Shown: piece by piece, positions 7,537-15,938 of the stretch
Numbering within the stretch: the first letter of the stretch is position 1
Layout of the letters: the number at the start of each line of letters is the position of its first letter
From: Micromonospora sp. CCTCC AA 2012012
GTDB lineage: Bacteria; Actinomycetota; Actinomycetes; Mycobacteriales; Micromonosporaceae
DNA: 64,000 nt
Direction of reading: 5' to 3'
NCBI RefSeq assembly: GCF_040499845.1
Contig: NZ_CP159342.1
Coordinates: 3,410,001 to 3,474,000, forward strand
Made by a program: the position numbers and the translations under genes
Notes under the pieces: generated by a model
The model's database searches: none
What the model was told of the DNA's origin: nothing
Seen by the model: only the letters and a program-made list of their open reading frames with translations

Positions 7537-8982
7537 TCAGCCGAGGTCCGGCTCGACCAGGGCCGGCAGCGACACGCTCACCCGCAGCCCCGGCCCGTCA
7601 CCGGCCACGCCGTCGGCGGCGGCGAGTTCCACCGTGCCGCCGGCCCGGCGGACCAGTTCGCGGACGATGGCCAGGCCCAGGCCGGAGCCCCCGGCGTCCC
7701 GGGCGCGGGCGTCGTCCAGCCGGGTGAACCGCTGGAACACCCGCTCCCGGTCGGCCACCGGGATTCCCGGCCCGTCGTCGGTCACCGTCACCCGGTGGTA
7801 CGCCGGACCGCCGTCCCGCTCGGGCGCGGAGGGGCCGGTGACCGTCAGCACCACCTCCGAACGCGCGTGCCGGACCGCGTTGTCCACCAGGTTGGTCAGC
7901 ACCCGCCGCAGCTCGTCCGGGTCCCCCTCGGTCCAGCGTGGCCCCTCCGGCGACACCACCCGTACCGGTGGCGACGGGCAGCGGTCGGCGACCTCGCGCA
8001 GCAACCCGCCCAGCTCGACCGGCCCGACGACCCGCGTTCCCGGGCCGGCCACCGGCTCCTCGTCCAGCCGGGCCAGCAGGAGCAGGTCGTCGACGAGGCG
8101 GCCCAGCCGCTCGGCGTCGGCGAGCAGGTCGTCGGCGACCGCCGGCCAGTCCGTCCGGTCCGCCAGCCGCCGCGCCACCTCCAACTCGGTACGCATGTTC
8201 GTCAGCGGGCTGCGCAGCTCGTGGGCGGCGTCGGCGAGGAAGGCGCGCTGCCGTTCCCGGGTCGCCGCCAGCCGGTCCAGCATGTCGTTGAGGGTGACCG
8301 CCAACCGGTGGATCTCGTCCCGCGCCGCCGGTACGGGCAGCCGCTCCGACCCCGCCCGCCCGGTGATCTCGGCCGCGCCGCTGCGCAGCGCCTCCACCGG
8401 GCGCAGCGTCGCGCCGACCACCCGCCAGGCCACCAGCGCGAGCCCCGCCACCAGCAGCGGGAACCCGACCAGCAGCAGGGTACGGACGACGTGCAGGCTG
8501 TGCCGGACGTCGGCCATGGACTTGCCGACCACCACCGTGAGCGGCTCCGCCGGGGTGCCCGCCGGTACGGTGACCACCCGGGCCGGCCCGGTCAGCCCGA
8601 GCCGTCGCCCGTCGACCACCAGCCGCTGGCGGCCTCCACCGGCGAGCTGGTCGGGGCGGAGCATCGGGACCAGCCGGTCGGCGTCGATGGAGGCGGCCCG
8701 GATCCGCCCCTGGGCGTCGACGACCTGGACCCGGAGCTGGCCGCCGGCCACCGGCAACGGGTCGGGCAGCGCATCGGAGGCGGCGAGCAGCGCGACCGCG
8801 TCGGCGGTCCGGAACGCCTCGGCGTCGACGGTGCGCTGGAGGGTCCAGCCGAGCGCGCCGACCAGCAGCACCCCACCGAGCGCGAACCCGACCGCCAGCC
8901 CGAGCACGCCGAGCGCGGTCAGTCGAGCCCGCAGCCCGGGCACGCCGAGCGCGGTCAGTCGGGCCCGCAGCCCGAGCCTCAC
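7537..8982 (-). CDS. OmpR-partner sensor histidine kinase
   Basis: This 481-residue membrane kinase has two transmembrane helices (about 27-48 and 168-190) bracketing an extracytoplasmic sensor region. HAMP follows, then a HisKA box with H254 in FLADAAHELRSPLT and an HATPase domain (NLVDNAVRHA, DDGPGI, GGSGLGLAIV). The GTG start overlaps the TGA of the response-regulator gene as GTGA. An exact 12-residue tandem duplication, LRARLTALGV(P/L)G, sits in the basic stretch just before the first membrane helix. The kinase presumably phosphorylates the upstream-encoded regulator. The signal is unknown. Confidence 0.92.
   Translation of the reverse strand: MRLGLRARLTALGVPGLRARLTALGVLGLAVGFALGGVLLVGALGWTLQRTVDAEAFRTADAVALLAASDALPDPLPVAGGQLRVQVVDAQGRIRAASIDADRLVPMLRPDQLAGGGRQRLVVDGRRLGLTGPARVVTVPAGTPAEPLTVVVGKSMADVRHSLHVVRTLLLVGFPLLVAGLALVAWRVVGATLRPVEALRSGAAEITGRAGSERLPVPAARDEIHRLAVTLNDMLDRLAATRERQRAFLADAAHELRSPLTNMRTELEVARRLADRTDWPAVADDLLADAERLGRLVDDLLLLARLDEEPVAGPGTRVVGPVELGGLLREVADRCPSPPVRVVSPEGPRWTEGDPDELRRVLTNLVDNAVRHARSEVVLTVTGPSAPERDGGPAYHRVTVTDDGPGIPVADRERVFQRFTRLDDARARDAGGSGLGLAIVRELVRRAGGTVELAAADGVAGDGPGLRVSVSLPALVEPDLG
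8905..8976. repeat. In-frame 36-bp tandem duplication in the kinase gene
   Basis: Two adjacent 36-bp units (8905-8940 and 8941-8976), both beginning CACGCCGAGCGCGGTCAGTC, differ at two bases. They encode a duplicated 12-residue juxtamembrane segment of the sensor kinase. Confidence 0.9.
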
Positions 8983-9638
8983 CAGGTGGCGAGGCGGTAA
9001 CCGGCGCCCCGGACGGTTTCGAGGCGGTCCCGACCGATCTTGCGGCGCAGGTAGCCGACGTAGACCTCCACCGCGTTCGGGGCGGTGTCCACGCCCGCGT
9101 CCCAGACGTGGTCCAGCAGCTCGATCTTGGAGACGACCTGCCCGGGGCGGCGCATCAGGTAGTCGAGCAGGGCGTACTCGCGGGTGGTGAGGGCCACCTC
9201 GGCGTCGGCCCGGGTCACCCGTCGGCGGGCCGGGTCGAGCCGCAGGTCACCCACGGCGAGCACGGCGGGGCGTTCCGGCGCGCCCCGGCGCAGCAGCGCC
9301 CGCAGCCGGGCCAGCAGCACCACGTACGAGAAGGGCTTGGTGAGGTAGTCGTCGGCCCCGCAGTCCAGCCCGTCGGCCTGGTCGTACTCGCCGTCCTTGG
9401 CCGACAGCATCAGCACCGGCAGCCAGTGCTCCTCGGCCCGCAGCCGGCGCACCACCTCGTAGCCGGAGAGGCCGGGCAGCATCACGTCCAGGAGCATCGC
9501 GTCGTAGCCGCCGTGCCGGGCCGCGTCCAGACCGGCCGGACCGGTGGCCGCCACGTCCACCGCGAAGCCCTCGGCCTGCAGGCCGCGCTGCAACGCCGAC
9601 GCGAGCCGCGACTCGTCCTCAACCACCAGCAACCGCAC
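8979..9638 (-). CDS. OmpR/PhoB-family response regulator
   Basis: This 219-residue regulator has a receiver domain (LLVVEDES acidic pocket, phospho-acceptor D51 in AMLLDVMLPG, conserved K in YLTKPFS). A C-terminal winged helix follows (LTTREYALLDYLMRRPGQVVSKIELLDHVW, VDVYVGYLRRKIG-type ending). The GTG at 9638 begins the receiver with VRLLVVEDE, the usual start of the fold; longer frames add non-homologous residues. It is coupled to the kinase by a GTGA overlap and is divergent from the LolA-like gene, its likely target. Confidence 0.92.
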   Translation of the reverse strand: MRLLVVEDESRLASALQRGLQAEGFAVDVAATGPAGLDAARHGGYDAMLLDVMLPGLSGYEVVRRLRAEEHWLPVLMLSAKDGEYDQADGLDCGADDYLTKPFSYVVLLARLRALLRRGAPERPAVLAVGDLRLDPARRRVTRADAEVALTTREYALLDYLMRRPGQVVSKIELLDHVWDAGVDTAPNAVEVYVGYLRRKIGRDRLETVRGAGYRLATW

Positions 9639-9681
9639 GCCACCAAGGGTGCCACCCGACGACACCCCCTTAGGGGATCTC

Positions 9682-9696
9682 CTCAGCGCGCTCACA
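9682..9696. promoter_or_regulatory. Possible response-regulator direct repeat
   Basis: CTCAGC (9682-9687) and CTCACA (9691-9696) are near-direct repeats 9 bp apart in the divergent region between the response-regulator gene and the LolA-like gene, beside a near-palindrome CCCCTTAGGGG. OmpR-type regulators bind such tandem half-sites. This is weak evidence. Confidence 0.25.
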
Positions 9697-9735
9697 GCGA
9701 CCGGGGTGCAGCATGGCGGTCAGGAGGTGTCCACC

Positions 9736-10887
9736 ATGTCCGTACTGAACAACCGTGCCGTGCTCCGCTGGCTGGTCCCGGTGACCGCGGGGGTCGCCGT
9801 GATCGGGGGCGGTGCCGCCGTCGGCACGTTCGCCGCCGACGCCGAGCCGGCGCTGCCACCGCGTACCGCCGCGCAGCTGCTGGTCGACCTGCAGACGTCC
9901 CGCCTCGACGGGCTCTCCGGAACCGTCGTGCAGCGGGCCGACCTGGGCCTGCCGCAACTGGCCAACCTGGCCGGGGTGGCCGGCGGCAACGAGCTGACCA
10001 CCCTGCTGACCGGCACGCACACCCTGCGCGTCTGGTATTCCGGCGAGGAGCGGCAGCGGGTCGCCCTGCTCGACACCCTCGGCGAGCGGGACGTGATCCG
10101 CGACGGCCGGGACCTGTGGGTCTGGGACAGCCGCAGCAACACCGCGAAGCACCGCACCCTGCCGAACGAGCGGGCCGCCGCGCCCGACATCCCGGTCACC
10201 CCGGCCGACGCCGCCGACCGGGCGCTCGCCGCCGTCGACCCGACCACCGCGGTGACCGTCGGCCGCTCCGCCCGGGTGGCCGGGCGGGACGCGTACGAGC
10301 TGGTGCTCACGCCGCGCGACGCCGACTCCCTGGTGCACCAGGTGCGGATCGCGCTGGACGCGAAGGAGCACGTGCCGCTGCGCTTCGAGGTGCTCGCCGA
10401 CGGCGCCGACAAGCCGGCGCTGGAACTGGCCTTCACCCAGGTCGACTTCCGGCGGCCGGAGGCGGACCAGTTCCGGTTCAACCCGCCGCCGGGGGTGAAG
10501 GTGACCGAGGAGTCGACGAAGGCCGTCCCGGATGCGAAGGCCGCCCCGGGTGGGAAGGGCGGACCGGGCGGTCCCACCGACCGGCGGCCGGACGGCATGC
10601 GTACGGTCGGCACCGGCTGGACCACCGTGGTGGTCGCGCGGCTCGACGCGGCCGGCCTGCCCGGTGGCGCGAAGGCTCCGGCCGCCCGGCCCGGCACGGC
10701 CGGCACGGGCGCCGACCCGGCGGACCTGGCGGCCGGGGTGCTCGGCTCGCTGGAGAAGGTCAGCGGCGACTGGGGCAGCGGACGACTGCTGACCGGGAAG
10801 CTCTTCAGCGTGCTGCTGACCGACGACGGCCGGGTGCTGGCCGGGCTGGTCACGCCGGAGCGGCTCTATCAGGCGGCCAGGGGCTGA
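9736..10887 (+). CDS. LolA-like secreted/anchored outer-membrane-carrier-family protein
   Basis: This 383-residue protein has an N-terminal membrane or signal segment (RWLVPVTAGVAVIGGGAAVGTF). A domain follows resembling the LolA/RseB-like beta fold (LSGTVVQRADLGLPQ..., THTLRVWYSGEERQRVALLDTLGERDVIRDGRDLWVWDSRSNTAKH). In actinobacteria these proteins are exported and probably bind lipids or lipoproteins rather than shuttle across an outer membrane. The start at 9736 has an AGGAGGTG site 6 bp upstream. Its position opposite a kinase/regulator pair suggests control by that system. A Gly/Pro-rich insertion near residue 275 separates the last part. Confidence 0.75.
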   Translation: MSVLNNRAVLRWLVPVTAGVAVIGGGAAVGTFAADAEPALPPRTAAQLLVDLQTSRLDGLSGTVVQRADLGLPQLANLAGVAGGNELTTLLTGTHTLRVWYSGEERQRVALLDTLGERDVIRDGRDLWVWDSRSNTAKHRTLPNERAAAPDIPVTPADAADRALAAVDPTTAVTVGRSARVAGRDAYELVLTPRDADSLVHQVRIALDAKEHVPLRFEVLADGADKPALELAFTQVDFRRPEADQFRFNPPPGVKVTEESTKAVPDAKAAPGGKGGPGGPTDRRPDGMRTVGTGWTTVVVARLDAAGLPGGAKAPAARPGTAGTGADPADLAAGVLGSLEKVSGDWGSGRLLTGKLFSVLLTDDGRVLAGLVTPERLYQAARG

Positions 10888-10907
10888 CCCGACGGCACGA
10901 CCCTGCT

Positions 10908-10943
10908 CGGGGGTCCGGACGGCGCGAGCCGGACGGGCCCCCG
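10908..10943 (+). terminator. Imperfect hairpin terminator after the LolA-like gene
   Basis: CGGGGGTCCGGACGGC and GCCGGACGGGCCCCCG pair with three mismatches around a GCGA loop, 20 bp beyond the stop codon. Confidence 0.5.
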
Positions 10944-10965
10944 ATTCCTGTGACGCTCTAGCGCA

Positions 10966-10990
10966 AACAGGTTTGTTATGCAAACCTGTT
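10966..10990. promoter_or_regulatory. Perfect inverted-repeat operator before the membrane/winged-helix operon
   Basis: AACAGGTTTG (10966-10975) and CAAACCTGTT (10981-10990) form a perfect 10-bp dyad around TTATG, ending 3 bp before the ATG. The second gene of the operon encodes a DNA-binding protein, so autoregulation is likely. Confidence 0.75.
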
Positions 10991-10993
10991 GGC

Positions 10994-11701
10994 ATGACTT
11001 CTGATGCGGTTCCGGTCGGCGGCGATCCCCGCCGACTGCTGGCCGAGGCGCGCGGCCTCGCCCGCCGGGTCCGACTCGCCCAACGGGTCACCTGGCTGCC
11101 CCTGCTGGTGCTCGCCGTGATGGTCCTCGGCGCGATCCCGATGTACCGGTACAGCCACGCGATCGAGAGCGACTGCCAGGTGCTGGCCGACGGCCGGGTG
11201 TGCCGGGTCTGGCAGCCGTGGGCGGAGTTCTACTGGCTGACCACGACGGCTCTCGCCTACCTGGTGATCGCCCGCGGCTACCTGCGCGTCGCCCGGGACC
11301 GGGGGGTGGACGCCCGGGTGCTGCCGTACGCGCTCACCGGCGTCGGGCTCGCCGTCCTGCTGACCGCCGTCGAGCTGGCCGGCGCCGGGGCCTGGATCCT
11401 CCCCGACCCGCAGGCGCGGCTGCACCCGCCCGGCTACGCCCTGATCCTGTTCCGCCTGCTCTCCCCCACCGGCGGGATCGGGCTGGCCCTGCTGGTGCTG
11501 GCCTGGCTGGAGCGGAACGTCGCGCTGCTGCTGCTCACCGTCGCGTACCTGGTGGTGGTGCTGGCGCCGGTCACCGCCGGCTGGGGAGGGGGCTGGCGCG
11601 CCGACTGGCAGCAGGGGCCGATGCTGGCCCTCGGCGGCGGTCTGCTGCTGCTGGGCAGCGCCGGCTTCGCGCTGGCGCAACGGCTGCGACGGCCCCGGTG
11701 A
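10994..11701 (+). CDS. Multi-pass membrane protein of unknown function
   Basis: This 235-residue protein has about six hydrophobic helices, beginning after a polar N-terminus with VTWLPLLVLAVMVLGAIPMY. A conserved-looking loop contains two cysteines (SDCQVLADGRVCRVWQPW). No catalytic motif is recognised. The ATG at 10994 lies just after a 25-bp operator. The stop overlaps the next gene as GTGA, so the two are translated together. Membrane proteins paired with a small winged-helix regulator are common in Micromonospora; the regulator probably controls this operon. Confidence 0.75.
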   Translation: MTSDAVPVGGDPRRLLAEARGLARRVRLAQRVTWLPLLVLAVMVLGAIPMYRYSHAIESDCQVLADGRVCRVWQPWAEFYWLTTTALAYLVIARGYLRVARDRGVDARVLPYALTGVGLAVLLTAVELAGAGAWILPDPQARLHPPGYALILFRLLSPTGGIGLALLVLAWLERNVALLLLTVAYLVVVLAPVTAGWGGGWRADWQQGPMLALGGGLLLLGSAGFALAQRLRRPR

Positions 11702-12048
11702 CCGGCCCGACCAACACGCCGGACGAGACCGAGGACCGGCACCCCGTCACCGGACTCGACGACGTGGTGCACCAGCGGGTGCGGCTCGGCATCCTCACCG
11801 TCGCGCACGAGGCCCGCCGGGTGGAGTTCGGTTTCCTGCGTACCCAGTTGGCGCTCACCGCCGGCAACCTCTCCCAGCACCTGGCCGTGCTGGAGACGGC
11901 CGGCCTGGTCGAGGTCGAGAAGGGCTACGCCGGGCGGCGCGGCCGGACCTGGATCACCCTCACCCCGGCGGGCGACGTCGCGCTCGCCGAGGAGATCGCC
12001 CGACTCAAGCAGCTCATCGCGCGCGTGGAGACGACGAACGGGCGGTAG
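11698..12048 (+). CDS. Winged-helix transcriptional regulator (ArsR/MarR-like fold)
   Basis: This 116-residue DNA-binding protein has the helix-turn-helix and wing of the small 'transcriptional regulator' winged-helix family: HQRVRLGILTVAHEARRVEFGFLRTQLALTAGNLSQHL, then VEVEKGYAGRRGRTWITLTPAG as the wing. The GTG at 11698 overlaps the preceding TGA. It probably binds the perfect inverted repeat at 10966-10990 and regulates its own operon. No ligand-binding domain is present. Confidence 0.85.
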   Translation: MTGPTNTPDETEDRHPVTGLDDVVHQRVRLGILTVAHEARRVEFGFLRTQLALTAGNLSQHLAVLETAGLVEVEKGYAGRRGRTWITLTPAGDVALAEEIARLKQLIARVETTNGR

Positions 12049-12089
12049 CGACGGAGCCACGGGACGCGGTCGCGGACGAGCGGGCAGGC

Positions 12090-12119
12090 TTGGTCCCGCG
12101 ACCCGTCGCGCGGTATCTT
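12090..12119 (+). promoter_or_regulatory. Promoter of the HelR gene
   Basis: TTGGTC (12090-12095) and TATCTT (12114-12119) are separated by 18 bp. Transcription from about 12126 would give a leader of roughly 67 nt that contains the stem-loop at 12141-12162. Confidence 0.5.
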
Positions 12120-12140
12120 CTAGCGTTCGGACACAAAAAA

Positions 12141-12162
12141 GGAACGGCCCTCAGGCCATTCC
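12141..12162 (+). promoter_or_regulatory. Stem-loop in the HelR leader
   Basis: GGAACGGCC and GGCCATTCC (12154-12162) pair, with one G-U in RNA, around a CTCA loop. A six-A run precedes it and TTTT (12171-12174) follows at a distance. It could be a leader regulatory structure or weak attenuator before the TTG start at 12193. It does not match a cis-element I can name. Confidence 0.45.
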
Positions 12163-12192
12163 TGCATGGATTTTAATCGCTGAGGAGACGGC

Positions 12193-14481
12193 TTGTCAAC
12201 GCACGTCAACGGTGAGCTGCCCGGAGCCGACGAGATCGGCCACGAGCAGGAATACGTCTCCATGCTCTACCACCGGCTCGACGACCTGCGCGAGCAGGCC
12301 GCCCGCCGGCTCACCGAGGAGCTGCGGAACACCGGCGGCACGCAACAGGCCCGCTCCCAGCGCGACTCCGCCGTCCAGATGTACGCCGACCAGGTGGAGC
12401 AGTACGCCGCCGTGGAGAACGGCCTCTGCTTCGGTCGGCTCGACGGCGACGACGGCGCCCGCCGCTACATCGGCCGGATCGGCATCTTCGACACCACCGG
12501 CGACTACGACCCGCTGCTGATGGACTGGCGTGCCCCCGCCGCCCGCGCCTTCTATCTCGCCACCGCCGCCAACCCGCAGGGCATACGCCGACGGCGGCAC
12601 CTGCGCACCCGCGAGCGGAAGGTCACCGGCCTCAACGACGAGGTGCTGGACATCGCCGCCGCCTCCCCCACCGCGCACGAGGAGCTGACCGGCGAGGCGT
12701 CCCTGCTCGCCGCCCTCAACGCCGGCCGTACCGGGCGGATGCGGGACATCGTCGAGACCATCCAGGCCGAGCAGGACCGGATCATCCGCGCCGAGCTGCC
12801 CGGGGTCATGGTGGTGCAGGGCGGCCCGGGCACCGGCAAGACCGCGGTGGCGCTGCACCGCGCCGCGTACCTGCTCTACACGCACCGCCAGCAGCTCTCC
12901 ACCCGCGGCGTGCTGCTGGTCGGCCCGAACGCCACCTTCCTGCACTACATCTCCCAGGTACTGCCGGCGCTGGCCGAGACCGGGGTGCTGCTGCGTACCC
13001 AGGGTGACCTCTTCCCCGGGGTCAGCGCCCGGCGGGCCGAGCCGGCGACGACGGCCGCGCTAAAGGGCCGGACGGTGCTGGCCGAGGTGCTGGCCGCCGC
13101 CGTGCGGGACCGGCAGTGGGTGCCCGACGAGCCGCTGGAGGTCGAGCTGCCGCAGCGGGAGGTGTTGGTGCTGGACCCGGCGACCGTCCAGGCGGCCCGG
13201 GACCGGGTCCGGCGCACCGGCCGGCCGCACAACCTGGCCCGGGCCCTGTTCGACATCGAGATCGTGCACGCCCTCGCCGACCAGGTCGCCGAGCGGATCG
13301 GCGCCGACCCGCTCGGCGGGGAGAACCTGCTGGAGGAGGCGGACCGGGCCGAGATCCGCCGGGAACTCGGCGAGGAACCGGAGATCCGGGCGATGCTCGA
13401 CCGGCTCTGGCCGGTGCTCACCCCGCAACGCCTGCTCGCCGACCTGTACGCCTCGCCGGAGCGGATCGCCGCCGCCGCGCCCATGCTCACCGACGCCGAG
13501 CGGGCCGCGCTGCACCGGGAGCCGGGCGGCTGGACCCCCGCCGACGTGCCGCTGCTCGACGAGGCGGCCGAACTGCTGGGTGAGGACGAGCGCGCCGCGG
13601 CGGCCCGCCGGGACCGGATCCGGTCCCTGCAACGGGAGTACGCCGAGGGCGTGCTGGAGATCGCCCGGGGCTCCCGCTCGATCGACGTCGAGGACGAGGC
13701 GGAGGGCGGCGAGATCCTCGGCGTCACCGACCTGATCGACGCCGACCGGCTGCTGGAACGGCAGGAGGAGTCCGAGCGGCTCACCACCGCGCAGCGCGCC
13801 GCCGCCGACCGGAGCTGGGCGTTCGGGCACGTGATCGTCGACGAGGCACAGGAGCTGTCCCCGATGGCGTGGCGGCTGCTGATGCGCCGCTGCCCGAGCC
13901 GGTCGATGACGATCGTGGGGGACGTGGCGCAGACCGGCGCGCTGGCCGGCACGCCGTCGTGGCAGGAGGCGCTGGAGCCGTACGTGGCGCGGCGGTGGCG
14001 ACTGGAGGAGTTGACCGTCAGCTACCGCACCCCGGCCGAGATCATGGCGGTGGCCGCCGAGGTGCTCGCCGAGATCGACCCCGCACTCCGCCCGCCCCGC
14101 TCCGTACGCGAGTCCGGGGTGTCGCCGTGGGACCGGACGGTCGACGCGGACCGGCTCACCGCGGAGCTGGTCGACGCGGCGACCCGGGAGGCGTCCGGGC
14201 TGGACGACGGCCGGCTCGGCGTGATCGTGCCGGAGGGCCGGGTCGCCGAGCTGGGCGCGGCGCTCGGTGCCGCGCTGCCCGAGGCGGCGGTCGGCGACGA
14301 CCCCGAGCTGGAGAGCCGGGTGGTGGTGCTGACCGTGTCGCAGGCCAAGGGGCTGGAGTTCGACTCCGTGCTGGTGGTGGAGCCGGACCGGATCGTGGCC
14401 GAGTCCCCCCGCGGCCACAGCGACCTCTACGTCGCCCTCACCCGCGCCACCCAACGCCTGGGCATCCTCCGCACCTGCTGA
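12193..14481 (+). CDS. helR: HelD/HelR-type RNA polymerase recycling helicase
   Basis: This 762-residue UvrD-like motor has an N-terminal coiled-coil arm (EYVSMLYHRLDDLREQAARRL). Walker A is GGPGTGKTAVALHRAAYLLYTHR at about residue 208 and Walker B VIVDEAQELSPM at about 549. Motif III is GDVAQTG, and a motif VI region VTVSQAKGLEFDSVLVV...DLYVALTRATQRL ends the protein. This matches actinobacterial HelD/HelR, which removes stalled RNA polymerase from DNA and in Streptomyces and mycobacteria confers rifamycin tolerance. The start is a TTG with GAGGAG 5 bp upstream. A specific promoter and leader stem-loop precede it; no classical rifamycin-associated element was recognised. Confidence 0.88.
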   Translation: MSTHVNGELPGADEIGHEQEYVSMLYHRLDDLREQAARRLTEELRNTGGTQQARSQRDSAVQMYADQVEQYAAVENGLCFGRLDGDDGARRYIGRIGIFDTTGDYDPLLMDWRAPAARAFYLATAANPQGIRRRRHLRTRERKVTGLNDEVLDIAAASPTAHEELTGEASLLAALNAGRTGRMRDIVETIQAEQDRIIRAELPGVMVVQGGPGTGKTAVALHRAAYLLYTHRQQLSTRGVLLVGPNATFLHYISQVLPALAETGVLLRTQGDLFPGVSARRAEPATTAALKGRTVLAEVLAAAVRDRQWVPDEPLEVELPQREVLVLDPATVQAARDRVRRTGRPHNLARALFDIEIVHALADQVAERIGADPLGGENLLEEADRAEIRRELGEEPEIRAMLDRLWPVLTPQRLLADLYASPERIAAAAPMLTDAERAALHREPGGWTPADVPLLDEAAELLGEDERAAAARRDRIRSLQREYAEGVLEIARGSRSIDVEDEAEGGEILGVTDLIDADRLLERQEESERLTTAQRAAADRSWAFGHVIVDEAQELSPMAWRLLMRRCPSRSMTIVGDVAQTGALAGTPSWQEALEPYVARRWRLEELTVSYRTPAEIMAVAAEVLAEIDPALRPPRSVRESGVSPWDRTVDADRLTAELVDAATREASGLDDGRLGVIVPEGRVAELGAALGAALPEAAVGDDPELESRVVVLTVSQAKGLEFDSVLVVEPDRIVAESPRGHSDLYVALTRATQRLGILRTC

Positions 14482-14535
14482 CCCGCCCCGGCCGCCCACT
14501 CGGGCCGCGCCGGGCTGGAGATCGTGCTCGATACC

Positions 14536-14576
14536 GGAAGTAGTGGCCTCCTTCGGTCTCGGAGGCCACTACTTCC
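14536..14576 (+). terminator. Strong hairpin terminator after helR
   Basis: A perfect 16-bp stem (GGAAGTAGTGGCCTCC at 14536-14551 with its complement at 14561-14576) has a 9-nt loop. It lies between convergent genes and can serve both strands. Confidence 0.8.
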
Positions 14577-14617
14577 CTGTTCAAGCGTGATCTTGCGCCG
14601 GTGCGGGCGTGGGGCGG

Positions 14618-15040
14618 TCAGCCGGGGTTGGGGCTCTCGTCGGTGAAGTTGCCGACCTGGCTGCCGCTGGCGGACTGGTCGCTGGTGGAGCCGCCGGCCG
14701 GGGTGCTCATGCCGCCCGTGGTGGCGTCCCCGGTGGTGGTCGGGGCCACCGTGCCCGGGTGCTGCTCCGGCTGCCGGGCGATCCGGCGGGTGCTGGCCGG
14801 TCCGGCGGTGCCACCGGTCGTGGTGACCGCGCCCTGGCCGCGGGTCGGGCCGCCGTCGCGCAGCACCTCCGGATCGATCGGGACGTCCGCCGGGTCGCCC
14901 GGGTCCTCGTCCTGGATGACCCGGTTCACGTCGGTCGGCGGCACGGTGACCTCGTCGAGCACGCCGTCGCCGTACACCCCGCCGGCGACCCGGTCCTCGG
15001 CCTGGCGTGCGGCGTCCTGCCGCATGTCGTCCTCACGCAC
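14618..15040 (-). CDS. Low-complexity hypothetical protein
   Basis: This 140-residue, probably soluble and largely disordered protein is rich in Gly, Thr, Ser, Asp and Pro. It has an early segment (DEVTVPPTDVNRVIQDEDPGDPADVPIDPEVLRD) and a tail ending NFTDESPNPG. The GTG at 15040 is preferred because GAGGTGG lies five bases upstream; the ATG at 15025 is an alternative. I recognise no domain. The codon bias matches its neighbours, which supports coding. Confidence 0.6.
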   Translation of the reverse strand: MREDDMRQDAARQAEDRVAGGVYGDGVLDEVTVPPTDVNRVIQDEDPGDPADVPIDPEVLRDGGPTRGQGAVTTTGGTAGPASTRRIARQPEQHPGTVAPTTTGDATTGGMSTPAGGSTSDQSASGSQVGNFTDESPNPG

Positions 15041-15255
15041 GTCAACCACCTCGCAGCTTGTCGCGGATCTTTCTGCGTGCCCGACGACCGTCCCACCAAA
15101 CCCCCGCCCGCCCGCGCCGAGACAAGACACCGGGACCACAGCGGTCTTTCCGGACAACTTGCCTATCGGGGCGGGAGGGTGACGGGCCATGACCGCCGCA
15201 CCGCCGGCAAGGATCCGCGCGCTTCCCTGGCCGGCCCGGGAGCCCCCGCACACAT

Positions 15256-15326
15256 CCTTTGCTCTGCTGCAGCGCACGCAACACAAACGGTTCTTCAGTG
15301 TTGCTCCCGCTGCAGCAGAGCAAAGG
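15256..15326. repeat. Large two-tier palindrome (71 bp)
   Basis: CCTTTGCTCTGCTGCAGCG (15256-15274) is perfectly complementary to 15308-15326. Nested inside, GCAACAC (15278-15284) pairs with GTGTTGC (15298-15304), leaving a 13-nt apical loop and two small internal loops. It lies in the 498-bp stretch 15041-15538 that otherwise holds no gene I can support. It could be a repeated intergenic palindrome or a structured RNA. Confidence 0.7.
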
Positions 15327-15538
15327 GAGCCCGAGTGCATCCCCGCCGACCCCCGGCCGGGGCGCCGCCGGAACCGCTGGGGGCTGCTGCTATTCGGCCG
15401 GGAGGTGGTGTTAGGCCGCCGGGGGGTCGGGTAGACGGAGGGTGCCCCCGCCATGAACGCGAACCGTGCCGTGGCCGAAACGCGGTAGCGGGGCGAGGGA
15501 GTGCAGGGAACGACTCATCGCATCCTGAGGAGGACAAG

Positions 15539-15919
15539 ATGAGCACGCAGGCTGCATCCACCAGGCCCATGAACCGGCCGGCGCAGGACGTCTCCAACCG
15601 GGCGGCCATGCAGGAGACCCCGACCCGTCCGATGCCGATGATGCACGACGGGTACCGGGAGCAGGCGATCGCCGCCCCCGGTACGGAAACCAAGCCGTCG
15701 TTCGCGACGACGGAGTTCTGGGTCTACGTGGCGTCCGTCGCGGGCGTGCTGGTGGCGTCCTACCTGGTCGGCAAGAATTCGGTCGGGGTGGACATCTTCC
15801 GTGCCCCGCAGGCGTGGTTCTTCATCACGCTGCTGACCATCGGTTACCTCGGTAGCCGGGGCCTGGCCAAGGCCGGCAGCAACTTCCGCAGCGGCGAGGA
15901 GCGCAAGGCCCGCCACTGA
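15539..15919 (+). CDS. Small membrane protein of unknown function
   Basis: This 126-residue protein has a polar N-terminal half with Met/Pro/Thr-rich sequence and two hydrophobic helices (FWVYVASVAGVLVASYLVG and AWFFITLLTIGYLGSRGL). It ends in a short basic tail. The ATG at 15539 follows AGGAGG by five bases. A perfect hairpin terminator begins about 20 bp after the stop. No family function is known to me; similar proteins occur in Micromonosporaceae. Confidence 0.78.
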   Translation: MSTQAASTRPMNRPAQDVSNRAAMQETPTRPMPMMHDGYREQAIAAPGTETKPSFATTEFWVYVASVAGVLVASYLVGKNSVGVDIFRAPQAWFFITLLTIGYLGSRGLAKAGSNFRSGEERKARH

Positions 15920-15938
15920 GTGAGCGACACCTGAGAAC

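Noticed and set aside
15238..15332. GGGAGCCC on both sides of the 71-bp palindrome as a target-site duplication
   Set aside because: On the left side it is separated from the palindrome by extra bases, so it is not a true flanking duplication.
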